This document shows positions 17,667 through 26,005 of a DNA stretch of 64,000 bases, in pieces (position 1 is the stretch's first letter; the number at the start of each line of letters is the position of its first letter). The DNA lies in NCBI GenBank assembly GCA_024693845.1, contig JAILKJ010000081.1:38249-102248 (forward strand), in the 5' to 3' direction. Source of the stretch: Lachnospiraceae bacterium (GTDB taxonomy: Bacteria; Bacillota; Clostridia; Lachnospirales; Lachnospiraceae). Made by a program: the position numbers and the translations under genes. Below the pieces are notes generated by a model. The model made no database searches. It was not told the DNA's origin and worked only from the letters and a program-made list of their open reading frames with translations.

Positions 17667-18336
17667 GCAGGAATTCATTGAATTCATGGTGGAAAGCGAG
17701 GTCCTCAAATTCGGGGATTTCACGTTGAAAAGCGGCAGGAAGTCTCCGTTTTTCATGAATGCGGGAGGCTATGTGACCGGCAGTCAGCTCAGAAGGCTGG
17801 GCCGCTACTATGCGCAGGCCATCCACGAGACCTTCGGAGACGATTTTGATGTACTTTTCGGACCTGCCTACAAGGGCATTCCCCTGAGTGTGGCCTGTGT
17901 CATTGCTTACGATGAGCTTTACGGCAAACAGATCCGTTACTGCTCCAACCGTAAGGAGGTCAAGGATCACGGCGATGTGGGGATCCTTCTCGGAAGCAAG
18001 CTTCAAAGCGGCGATAAGGTTGTGATCATCGAGGATGTGACCACCTCCGGCAAGTCCATCGAGGAGACTTATCCCATCCTGAAGGCTCAGGGGGATGTGG
18101 ATATCAAAGGCCTTGTGGTATCCTTAAACCGCATGGAGGTCGGACCTTCCGGAACCATGTCGGCTCTGGATGAGATCCATGAGAAATACGGCTTTGATAC
18201 TACGGCCATCGTAACCATGGAGGAAGTGGTGGAATACCTTTACAACAGACCCTGCGGCGGCAAGGTGATTGTGGACGATGAGATCAAGGCAGCCATCGAT
18301 GCATATTATGCCCAGTACGGTGTGAAAAAGGCCTGA
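17653..18336 (+). CDS. pyrE: Orotate phosphoribosyltransferase
   Basis: 227 residues. It joins orotate and PRPP to give OMP, the substrate of the enzyme encoded just upstream. The PRPP-binding loop is VVIIEDVTTSGKS (about residues 117-130); FKSGRKSPFF-like (LKSGRKSPFFMN) and FGPAYKGIPL are the other family blocks. The ATG lies inside the end of pyrF, preceded by AAGGAGG. The remaining pyr genes are not in the window. Confidence 0.96.
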   Translation: MQSYKQEFIEFMVESEVLKFGDFTLKSGRKSPFFMNAGGYVTGSQLRRLGRYYAQAIHETFGDDFDVLFGPAYKGIPLSVACVIAYDELYGKQIRYCSNRKEVKDHGDVGILLGSKLQSGDKVVIIEDVTTSGKSIEETYPILKAQGDVDIKGLVVSLNRMEVGPSGTMSALDEIHEKYGFDTTAIVTMEEVVEYLYNRPCGGKVIVDDEIKAAIDAYYAQYGVKKA

Positions 18337-18350
18337 CGAAAGGAGCCAAA

Positions 18351-18503
18351 ATGGAAGAGAAAACTTACAAGATCATGTCGGGAAGCGGTGCAGCCAATAT
18401 TTCCATCGGCGTTGTACTTCTCGTAGTGGGGATCTGCAGCGGAGTTCTTTTGATCATATCGGGAGCCAAGCTGCTGTCCGGTAAGAGCAAGATCATTTTC
18501 TGA
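18351..18503 (+). CDS. Small single-helix membrane protein, unknown
   Basis: A 50-residue frame starting MEEKTYKIMSGSGAANISIG and continuing into one hydrophobic helix (VVLLVVGICSGVLLIISGA), with a short basic end GKSKIIF. AAAGGAGCC precedes the ATG and it begins 14 bases after pyrE, so it is likely the third or fourth gene of that transcript. Small proteins of this pattern follow pyrimidine genes in related Lachnospiraceae as I recall them; no function is known. Topology and function are inferred only from hydrophobicity. Confidence 0.7.
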   Translation: MEEKTYKIMSGSGAANISIGVVLLVVGICSGVLLIISGAKLLSGKSKIIF

Positions 18504-18520
18504 TAACGGCGGGCAGAGAA

Positions 18521-18832
18521 ATGGGTCGTAAAAGATACCTTTTCACGAATAAAAAGAATCCTCCCAGGGGCATTTTTTCCACTGCTCTGGGGGTGTTGAA
18601 CCTGGTGGCGATCATCGGAGTGCTGATCGCTTCCTACAGGAGTGCGGGTGCGGCGCAGCCAAGACTTGGTGCGACCGTGCTTCTTTCCGCTATCCTGGGT
18701 GTGGTGGGCATAGTCTTCGGGATCCTGTCCCATATGGAACCGGATATGTTTACCTTTTTCCCGAAGCTGGGTATCGTCCTGAATTCCCTGGCGATCCTGC
18801 TGGCGGGTATCATTTTGTATATGGGAGTATAA
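18521..18832 (+). CDS. Small membrane protein with three helices (possibly DUF6142)
   Basis: 103 residues. A basic start (MGRKRYLFTNKKNPPRG) is followed by three hydrophobic segments: about 20-42, 51-68 and 79-102. There is no signal peptide or catalytic motif. It sits 17 bases after the single-helix protein and 4 bases before the aminopeptidase gene, so the three are one transcript. The pattern recalls DUF6142-type small proteins, but this is recognition by eye. Confidence 0.7.
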   Translation: MGRKRYLFTNKKNPPRGIFSTALGVLNLVAIIGVLIASYRSAGAAQPRLGATVLLSAILGVVGIVFGILSHMEPDMFTFFPKLGIVLNSLAILLAGIILYMGV

Positions 18833-18836
18833 AACC

Positions 18837-20906
18837 ATGAACAAGGAACTTTTTGATCTGGCAAAAGAAAGACTTGCCGGGGTTCATCGGGAAGATCAAG
18901 TCAAAGAGCCCTACCGATTCTATTTTCAGCGAGTGGCTTTTTTTCTTTTGGACTGGTGCCGGATCTATGAACAGATAGAAGCAGGAGAGCATGAAGGCTG
19001 GGACCTGGCTGAGTGGGAGAGGATCAACACGCTGCTGTATGCGGATATCGCAGGTGATGCTTACAGGGAGAGCCTTTCAAACCCCACCTGCGCAACAAAG
19101 CTTCTGGGTGAGACCTTCGGCAGCTTTCTTGCCTATGTTTATGCACAGCTTCGAAGCTGCATACCGGATCTGTTTGAGCAAAACGGCGACAGATTCCTGA
19201 TGCATATCCAGTATTTTCTTGAACTCTATACGTCCTTTGCCACGGCGGCCGAGGAGGGACGCAATGCTCCCGACTATGAGAGTGTAAGGGACGGCCTGTA
19301 TGATTTCATTTTCTACGCTTATGAGCAGGAAGCAGATAAAAATATCAGCGCCAAGGTAGACCCTTCTTCGGATTTTGCCCTGAGGATCATCGAAGCTTCG
19401 GATCCGTCCGATCTCCGTTACCTCTACCGCTTCGGCGAGTATGTATCGGCCAATGAGATCGAAACCGCAAAGTATCTTGCAAGCCTTCCGAAGGAAACGC
19501 TGCAGCTGATGGCCGACACCTATACCGAAGGCTACCGTATCGGTTTTGAGAAGACCGGCAAGGATCTTTCCATCAAAGGAACCGTACATATCATCTATCC
19601 CCTTGGTTATGAGGTGATCATTAAGTTAGCGATTGCTAATTTTGAGAAGATGGGGTTAAAGCCCACCATCCCCAGGGATGCGGTCAGCGTACTAGACAGA
19701 AGATACGGCAACGAGTCGGGGTACTATTCCACCCGGGCCAGCAGGCAGTATGATTTCGACCACAGAGAGGATAATGCACTTTTCCTGGATAAGAAGATGC
19801 TCCAGCGGCGTCTGGATTGTATGAAGAATGCCTATGAGGAAAGAAAGGCCATGGCCCGCCTGATGGCAGGCCCTGCGGTGATCGAGGTCTTCGGACAGAA
19901 TCCCTTCGATCCCGAAGTAAGGAAGGAAGCACCTTCCCTTTCCGAAACCCAGCGCAAACTCAAGCTCTGGTTCGACAATATGCGTTCCGAGCTGGTTGAC
20001 GGATACATTCCCGAAAAGGAGAGAAGCTTTACCATCATCGCCTTTCCCCTTCCGGAGATCGGTGATCAGTATACAGAGATCATGCAGGAGACGATCCGTC
20101 TCAATACCCTGGACTGGCGCAAATTTGAGAAGATCCAGCAGGGGATCATCGATGCCCTGGATCAGTGCAGAAGCGTTCATATCCTGGGCAGGGGAGAGAA
20201 TCAGACAGATCTTATGGTGCAGCTTTACGAGCTTACCGATCCGGCAAAGCAGACCATCTTTGAAAACTGCGTAGCGGATGTCAATATCCCCGTGGGGGAG
20301 GTGTTCACCTCTCCGGTGCTTAAAGGGACGCAGGGACTATTGCATGTGACAAGGGTATTTTTGAACGGCCTGGAATACAGGCAGCTGAGGCTGCGGTTTG
20401 AGGACGGCCGGGTGAAGGAATACAGCTGTGACAACTTTGAGGATCCCGAGGAAGGTAAAAAGCTCATGGATTCACAGATCCTGTTCCATCATAAGGATCT
20501 GGCCATCGGTGAGTTTGCGGTGGGTACCAATACCACGGCTTACCGGATGGGGAAGAAGTACGGCATCGAAGGCAGACTTCCGATCCTGATCGCCGAGAAG
20601 ACGGGACCGCATCTGGCGGTGGGAGATACCTGCTACTCCTATTCGGAGGATATCAGGGTTTACAACCCCGACGGTAAGGAGATCGTTGCAAAAGACAATG
20701 AAGTATCCTTAAACCGCAGATCGGATGACGAAGAGGTTAAACTGTCGGCATATTTCAACTGCCATACGGATATCACGATCCCCTATCATGAGCTGGGGCT
20801 TTTGGCAGGCATAAAGCAAAACGGTGAGCAGATCCCCATCATTAAGGACGGACGTTTTGTCCTGCCGGGGACGGAAGCTCTGAATGAAGCATTGGATCAA
20901 ATATAA
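18837..20906 (+). CDS. M29-family metalloaminopeptidase with long N-terminal extension
   Basis: 689 residues; typical M29 aminopeptidases (AmpS/PepS/aminopeptidase T) have about 370-410. The catalytic half is the C-terminal part and has all expected residues: E488 in [14 protein letters not shown]559 in [10 protein letters not shown]592 in [19 protein letters not shown], the Tyr shortly after, and H643/D645 in CHTDITIP. It should remove N-terminal residues from peptides using two metal ions, in the cytoplasm (no signal peptide). Residues 1 to about 320 are an all-helical extension of unknown role. GGGAGT precedes the ATG. It precedes purE by 11 bases and may share the transcript. Confidence 0.85.
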   Translation: MNKELFDLAKERLAGVHREDQVKEPYRFYFQRVAFFLLDWCRIYEQIEAGEHEGWDLAEWERINTLLYADIAGDAYRESLSNPTCATKLLGETFGSFLAYVYAQLRSCIPDLFEQNGDRFLMHIQYFLELYTSFATAAEEGRNAPDYESVRDGLYDFIFYAYEQEADKNISAKVDPSSDFALRIIEASDPSDLRYLYRFGEYVSANEIETAKYLASLPKETLQLMADTYTEGYRIGFEKTGKDLSIKGTVHIIYPLGYEVIIKLAIANFEKMGLKPTIPRDAVSVLDRRYGNESGYYSTRASRQYDFDHREDNALFLDKKMLQRRLDCMKNAYEERKAMARLMAGPAVIEVFGQNPFDPEVRKEAPSLSETQRKLKLWFDNMRSELVDGYIPEKERSFTIIAFPLPEIGDQYTEIMQETIRLNTLDWRKFEKIQQGIIDALDQCRSVHILGRGENQTDLMVQLYELTDPAKQTIFENCVADVNIPVGEVFTSPVLKGTQGLLHVTRVFLNGLEYRQLRLRFEDGRVKEYSCDNFEDPEEGKKLMDSQILFHHKDLAIGEFAVGTNTTAYRMGKKYGIEGRLPILIAEKTGPHLAVGDTCYSYSEDIRVYNPDGKEIVAKDNEVSLNRRSDDEEVKLSAYFNCHTDITIPYHELGLLAGIKQNGEQIPIIKDGRFVLPGTEALNEALDQI

Positions 20907-20917
20907 GGAGGAACAAC

Positions 20918-21424
20918 ATGGCACAGGTAGGTATTGTAATGGGATCGGATTCGGATATGCCGGTCATGAAAAAAGCAGCGGATGTACTCAGTGAGCTGGG
21001 GATCAGTTTTGATATGCATATCATCTCGGCCCACAGAGAGCCGGATGACTTTTTCGAATATGCAAAGGGAGCGGAAGCGGCAGGTTACAAGGTGATCATT
21101 GCCGGAGCAGGCATGGCGGCCCATCTGCCGGGCATGTGCGCGGCGATCTTCCCCATGCCCGTTATCGGTATCCCCATGCATACTACTTCCCTCGGCGGAA
21201 GAGATTCCCTGTATTCCATCGTACAGATGCCCAGCGGTATCCCCGTGGCTACCGTGGCCATCGGCGGCGGACAGAATGCGGGACTTCTGGCAGCCAGGAT
21301 TCTGGCAACGTCGGATGCGGCTTTGCTCGAAAAGCTCAAAGCCTACAGTGAGAAGATGAAGGTAGCTGTACAGCAGAAGGATGCAAAGCTTCAGGAAGTC
21401 GGATACGAAGCCTACGGAAAGTAA
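20918..21424 (+). CDS. purE: N5-carboxyaminoimidazole ribonucleotide mutase (class I PurE)
   Basis: 168 residues. The [13 protein letters not shown] opening and the IISAHREPD block hold the substrate phosphate and the catalytic His. It belongs to de novo purine synthesis (CAIR formation). No purK is in the window, so whether it uses N5-CAIR or CO2 directly cannot be said from the neighbours. AAGGAGG lies 8 bases before the ATG. It starts the purE-purM-purD cluster. Confidence 0.96.
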   Translation: MAQVGIVMGSDSDMPVMKKAADVLSELGISFDMHIISAHREPDDFFEYAKGAEAAGYKVIIAGAGMAAHLPGMCAAIFPMPVIGIPMHTTSLGGRDSLYSIVQMPSGIPVATVAIGGGQNAGLLAARILATSDAALLEKLKAYSEKMKVAVQQKDAKLQEVGYEAYGK

Positions 21425-21472
21425 GCAGACCCTTACGGGAACCCATATAACCCAAACAAAAAGGAGGAGAAC

Positions 21473-22498
21473 ATGGATTACAAGAAAGCCGGAGTGGACA
21501 TTGAGGCAGGATACCGCAGTGTGGAGCTGATGAAGGAGCATATCAAAAAGACCATGCGGCCGGAGGTGCTGGGAGGCATCGGCGGTTTTGCGGGGGCTTT
21601 TGACCTGTCGGCGATCAAGGGCATGGAGGAGCCTGTACTGCTCAGCGGTACGGATGGCTGCGGCACCAAGGTTAAGCTGGCATTTTTGATGGATAAGCAT
21701 GATACCATCGGTATCGACTGCGTGGCTATGTGCGTGAATGATATCGCATGTTCCGGCGGTGAGCCCTTGTTCTTCCTGGATTATATCGCCTGTGGAAAAA
21801 ATATCCCCGAGAAGATCGCTGCTATCGTAAGCGGTGTGGCTGAAGGGTGCCGGCAGTCAGGTGCAGCTCTGGTGGGCGGTGAGACTGCAGAGCATCCGGG
21901 GCTGATGCCGGAGGAGGAATATGACCTGGCCGGTTTTGCGGTAGGACTCGCGGATCGCAAGGACATGATCACCGGTGAGACCATTGCGGATGGCGATGTG
22001 CTGATCGGTCTGGCGTCTTCGGGCGTGCATTCCAACGGCTTTTCACTGGTGCGCAAGGTATTCGAGATGACCAGGGAGAGCCTGGACACCTATTATGACA
22101 GTCTGGGAACCACCCTCGGGGAAGCGCTCATCGCTCCCACAAGGATCTATGTGAAGGCTCTTAAGAGCGTAAAGGAAGCGGGCGTTAAGATCAAGGGTTG
22201 CAGCCATATCACCGGCGGCGGTTTCTATGAGAACATTCCCCGCATGCTGCCGGAGGGCGTAAAAGCGGTGGTTGAGAAAAACAGCTATCCCATCCCTCAG
22301 ATCTTCACTCTTATGGCAGATAAGGGTCAGATCGAGGAAAAGATGATGTACAACACCTTTAACATGGGGCTCGGCATGGTGATCTGTGTATCTCCCGAGG
22401 ATGCCGAGGCGACCCTGGAGGCCCTTGAGAAGGCCGGTGAGAAGGCATACAGAGTCGGCAAGATCGCAAGCGGAAGCAAGTGCGCTGAGCTGGTTTAA
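21473..22498 (+). CDS. purM: Phosphoribosylformylglycinamidine cyclo-ligase (AIR synthetase)
   Basis: 341 residues, normal length. Family blocks are DYKKAGVDIEAG, LLSGTDGCGTKVKLAF, DCVAMCVNDIACSGGEPLFFLDY and GCSHITGGGFYENIPRM. It uses ATP to close the imidazole ring, giving AIR, which is the precursor of the PurE substrate. AAGGAGGAG precedes the ATG, 48 bases after purE. The start codon is firm because homology begins at residue 2. Confidence 0.97.
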   Translation: MDYKKAGVDIEAGYRSVELMKEHIKKTMRPEVLGGIGGFAGAFDLSAIKGMEEPVLLSGTDGCGTKVKLAFLMDKHDTIGIDCVAMCVNDIACSGGEPLFFLDYIACGKNIPEKIAAIVSGVAEGCRQSGAALVGGETAEHPGLMPEEEYDLAGFAVGLADRKDMITGETIADGDVLIGLASSGVHSNGFSLVRKVFEMTRESLDTYYDSLGTTLGEALIAPTRIYVKALKSVKEAGVKIKGCSHITGGGFYENIPRMLPEGVKAVVEKNSYPIPQIFTLMADKGQIEEKMMYNTFNMGLGMVICVSPEDAEATLEALEKAGEKAYRVGKIASGSKCAELV

Positions 22499-22511
22499 GG
22501 AGGAGAATGAA

Positions 22512-23783
22512 ATGAAGGTTCTGATCGTAGGCGGAGGCGGCAGAGAGCATGCCATCGCAATGTGTGTTAAAAAAAGCCCCAAAGTAGACAAGCTCTATTG
22601 TGCACCCGGCAACGCCGGTATCGCAAAGATCGCCGAATGTGTTCCCATCAAGGTGATGGAGTTTGAGAAAATGGCGGATTTTGCACAGGAGCAGCAGATC
22701 GATCTTACGATCATCGGTCCCGACGATCCGCTGGCAGGGGGTATTGTGGATGTGTTTGAGAAGAGAGATCTTCGTGTATTCGGTCCCAGGGGGAATGCGG
22801 CCATCCTGGAAGGAAGCAAGGCTTTTTCCAAGGATCTGATGAAAAAATACGGCATCCCTACTGCGGCGTACGAGAACTTTGATGATCCCGAAGAGGCCCT
22901 TAAGTATCTGGAGAGTGCATCTTACCCTATCGTGCTGAAGGCAGACGGTCTGGCACTGGGCAAGGGCGTTCTGATCTGTCAGGATAAGGCAGAGGCTGTT
23001 GAGGGCGTGCGCAGCATCATGCAGGATAAGAAGTTCGGCAGTGCCGGAAACCGCATGGTCATCGAAGAGTTCATGACCGGACGTGAGGTATCCGTTCTTT
23101 CTTTTGTAGACGGCAACACCATCAAGATCATGTCCTCCGCTCAGGATCACAAGAGGGCAGGAGACGGCGATACCGGACTGAATACCGGCGGCATGGGTAC
23201 TTTTTCTCCCAGTCCCTTCTATACTCCCGAAGTGGATGCATACTGCCGGGAGCATATCTTTCAGAAGACCGTAGATGCCATGAAGGCGGAAGGCAGAGAG
23301 TTTAAGGGCATCATCTTCTTCGGCCTGATGCTGACAAAGGACGGTCCGAAGGTATTGGAGTACAACGCCAGGTTCGGTGATCCCGAAGCGCAGGTGGTAC
23401 TTCCCAGACTGAAGGGGGATATCATCGATATCGTAGAAGCCTGCATTGACGGAACCCTTGCAGATACCCCCGTGGAGTTTGAGGACAACGCTGCAGTCTG
23501 CGTGGTCCTTGCATCCGACGGATATCCCGTATCCTATGAAAAGGGATTTGAGATCACCGGTCTGGAAGCCTTTGAGGGTAAGGATGATTACTTCTGCTTC
23601 CATGCGGGAACAGCCTTTGACGGTGATAAGATCGTTACCGCAGGCGGCAGGGTACTGGGCGTAACGGCCAAGGGCGATACCCTTACCGGGGCAAGAGCCA
23701 AAGCTTACGAGGCTACCGAGTGGGTGAAGTTTGATAACAAGTACATGCGCCACGACATCGGAAAAGCCATCGACGAAGCATAA
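22512..23783 (+). CDS. purD: Phosphoribosylamine-glycine ligase (GAR synthetase)
   Basis: 423 residues, ATP-grasp fold. The true start is the ATG at 22512, because MKVLIVGGGGREHAIA is the conserved N-terminus and AAGGAGGAG lies just upstream; an earlier in-frame start at 22386 is spurious. Other blocks: TIIGPDDPLAGGIVD, VLKADGLALGKGV, TGLNTGGMGTFSPSP and EYNARFGDPEAQ. It joins phosphoribosylamine and glycine. purN, purH, purC and a normal purF are absent here. Confidence 0.97.
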   Translation: MKVLIVGGGGREHAIAMCVKKSPKVDKLYCAPGNAGIAKIAECVPIKVMEFEKMADFAQEQQIDLTIIGPDDPLAGGIVDVFEKRDLRVFGPRGNAAILEGSKAFSKDLMKKYGIPTAAYENFDDPEEALKYLESASYPIVLKADGLALGKGVLICQDKAEAVEGVRSIMQDKKFGSAGNRMVIEEFMTGREVSVLSFVDGNTIKIMSSAQDHKRAGDGDTGLNTGGMGTFSPSPFYTPEVDAYCREHIFQKTVDAMKAEGREFKGIIFFGLMLTKDGPKVLEYNARFGDPEAQVVLPRLKGDIIDIVEACIDGTLADTPVEFEDNAAVCVVLASDGYPVSYEKGFEITGLEAFEGKDDYFCFHAGTAFDGDKIVTAGGRVLGVTAKGDTLTGARAKAYEATEWVKFDNKYMRHDIGKAIDEA

Positions 23784-23813
23784 GAGATCCGGCGCAACGT
23801 TTACATAAGAGAA

Positions 23814-23839
23814 ACCTGCAAGATATCTTTCATGCAGGT
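23814..23839 (+). terminator. Hairpin after purD (possible weak terminator)
   Basis: ACCTGCA (23814-23820) pairs exactly with TGCAGGT (23833-23839) across a 12-base loop. No T tract follows, so intrinsic termination is uncertain. Confidence 0.4.
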
Positions 23840-23895
23840 GACTTATAACAAGGCCCTAAAATAAAGGATTTGAACTGAAAAACGACAGAATTTGG

Positions 23896-23924
23896 TTGAC
23901 GTAATATTATTATCATAGTATGAT
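23896..23924 (+). promoter_or_regulatory. Sigma-A promoter of the SH3/glucosaminidase-like gene
   Basis: TTGACG (23896-23901), 17-base spacer, TATGAT (23919-23924). Transcription should start near 23931, which leaves only about 20 bases before the ATG at 23951 and favours the ATG at 23984 as the real start. Confidence 0.85.
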
Positions 23925-23983
23925 ATCCATGGATTGTTGTGTGATTTTGAATGAAATCTTGCAGAAAAGCATGGGAGAATTCT

Positions 23984-25984
23984 ATGATACCGACCAAAAA
24001 AAGTGATAGCTATCGTTTTTTAAAGAGAGCCGCAGGCGCCGCAACCATAGGGCTTGTGTGCCTGGCACTTTCACCCCTGAGCGCTTTTGCATCCCTGGGG
24101 ACAGGGGTACTTACGGCGGATAAGGTGAATGTGAGAGCGGATGCCTCCTCAACCGCCGCCAAGGTGACACAGCTTCCCGTCGGCGCAGAGATGACCGTTG
24201 AGGGTGTTAAGGCAGATGCGGCCGGCAAGTATTGGTATCAGGTCACTTTTGTAAAAGATAACAACAGCTATTCGGGATATATCCTGGGTGATTATGTGAA
24301 ATACACAGCCGCCGAGGAAAAGAAGAGTTCCAAGAAAAAGAAGAAGAAAAAAGCCGAGAGCGACGAAAATGTGACGGAGATCAAAGTCCCCGAAGAGATC
24401 GCCATGGCACCGGAGGCTGATAAGATCCCTACGGATGATGATACGGAGAATGCGGCGGAGACCGAGACGGAAACCAAGAAAAAGGTGAAACGTCAGGGCG
24501 AAGTCCTGGGGGACGATGTAAGAGTACGCAAGAGTCCCGTTACGGGAGCTGAGGTGACCAGGCTGACCCGGGGAACGGTGGTGACCGTAACCTCCGATAA
24601 GAAGGGTAGCGATAACAAAACCTGGTACAAGATCAAGGTGAAGCAGGACGGTAAGACCAAAAAAGGCTATATCCGCGAGGATCTGCTGAAGGTGACCGAG
24701 ACTGTGACAGAGGAGAAGGCAGCCGATACGGCGGTGGTCCTTTCGGACGAGGAGTTTGAGAAGGCTATGTCGGATCAGGGCTTTCCCGAGGATTACAAGC
24801 CTGCCCTACGCGTACTGCATGAGAAGCATCCCACCTGGACCTTCAAGGCCAAGGCTACGGGGATCAAATGGGGCGATGTGTTAAAAGCTGAGAGTGCGGT
24901 AGGCAAGAACCTTGTGGCCAAATCCGCCATCTCTTCCTGGAAATCCACGGAGAGTACGGCGTTTAACTGGAAGAAGAACACCTGGTACGGATTTGACGGC
25001 GGCAGCTGGGTAGCGGCTTCCGAAGGCCTTGTAGCCTACTATCTGGATCCGAGAAACTTTTTGAATGAGACCCAGATCTTCCAGTTCGAATCGCTGGAAT
25101 ATCAGGATTATCAGAACGAAGACGGTGTAAAGACGCTTCTGGCCGGCACTTTTATGAAGGGCAAATATAAGGATACCGACGGCAAGAAGAAAGCCTATTC
25201 CAAAACCTTCATGGAGGTGGGCAAGGAAGTGGGAGCCAATCCCTATCATCTGGCGGCAAGATGCTATCAGGAGCAGGGGGTCGGCAAGAGCGACAGTATA
25301 TCCGGCAAAGTAGCCGGTTATGAAGGGATCTACAACTACTTTAACGTAGGCGCCTATGCCAGCGGCGGCAATTCGCCGACAAAGCAGGGCCTTGTGTATG
25401 CATCCTCTACCGGAAATGACAATACGAATTACGGACGCCCCTGGGACAGCATTCACCAGTCAATCCTCGGCGGCGCCATGTACCTGTCCCAGAAGTATAT
25501 TCTGACGGGGCAGAACACGCTGTACTTCCAGAAGTTCAACGTGGTAAATAAGAAAAACGGACTGTACAGACATCAGTATATGACTAACATCCAGGCCGCT
25601 TACAGCGAGGCCGTGAAGATGAAGAAGGCATATGAGAAGCAGGACGCACCGCTGGTATTTTTCATCCCCGTATATAAGGAGATGCCTGCGGAAGTATGTG
25701 CACTGCCCTCCTCCAAGGCCAATCCCAATGATTATCTGAGCGAGCTTACCGTAGAGGGACAGAAGCTGAGCCCCGAATTCAGCGGCGGTGTTACGATCTA
25801 CAATCTGACGGTTAAGAAAAAAGTATCCTCCGTGATCATCGATGCCACCCCCATTGATGCCAATGCCACGGTTACCGGCACCGGCGAGGTGGCACTTGAG
25901 AGAGGAGACAATGTATTCGAGATCATCTGCACCTCGGCAGCGGGAACGAAGAGGAAGTATACGCTGAATATCAAGAGAAAATAA
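23984..25984 (+). CDS. Secreted SH3-domain and glucosaminidase-like cell-wall protein
   Basis: About 666 residues from the ATG at 23984, which has GGGAGA five bases upstream; the ATG at 23951 lacks a ribosome site. A signal peptide (basic KRAAGAA, hydrophobic TIGLVCLALSPLSAFAS) is followed by a bacterial SH3 domain (about 40-105), a Lys-rich and acidic linker, a second SH3 domain (about 170-235), and a region of about 300 residues resembling LytD-type beta-N-acetylglucosaminidases (NPYHLAARCYQEQGVGKS, YNYFNVGAYASGG). The last 80 residues look like a cadherin-like beta-sandwich. It is probably an autolysin or peptidoglycan-binding protein at the cell surface. The next gene, 21 bases on, shares the cadherin-like module. 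Confidence 0.82.
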   Translation: MIPTKKSDSYRFLKRAAGAATIGLVCLALSPLSAFASLGTGVLTADKVNVRADASSTAAKVTQLPVGAEMTVEGVKADAAGKYWYQVTFVKDNNSYSGYILGDYVKYTAAEEKKSSKKKKKKKAESDENVTEIKVPEEIAMAPEADKIPTDDDTENAAETETETKKKVKRQGEVLGDDVRVRKSPVTGAEVTRLTRGTVVTVTSDKKGSDNKTWYKIKVKQDGKTKKGYIREDLLKVTETVTEEKAADTAVVLSDEEFEKAMSDQGFPEDYKPALRVLHEKHPTWTFKAKATGIKWGDVLKAESAVGKNLVAKSAISSWKSTESTAFNWKKNTWYGFDGGSWVAASEGLVAYYLDPRNFLNETQIFQFESLEYQDYQNEDGVKTLLAGTFMKGKYKDTDGKKKAYSKTFMEVGKEVGANPYHLAARCYQEQGVGKSDSISGKVAGYEGIYNYFNVGAYASGGNSPTKQGLVYASSTGNDNTNYGRPWDSIHQSILGGAMYLSQKYILTGQNTLYFQKFNVVNKKNGLYRHQYMTNIQAAYSEAVKMKKAYEKQDAPLVFFIPVYKEMPAEVCALPSSKANPNDYLSELTVEGQKLSPEFSGGVTIYNLTVKKKVSSVIIDATPIDANATVTGTGEVALERGDNVFEIICTSAAGTKRKYTLNIKRK

Positions 25985-26005
25985 AGATCCGAAAAGGAGA
26001 GGGAC

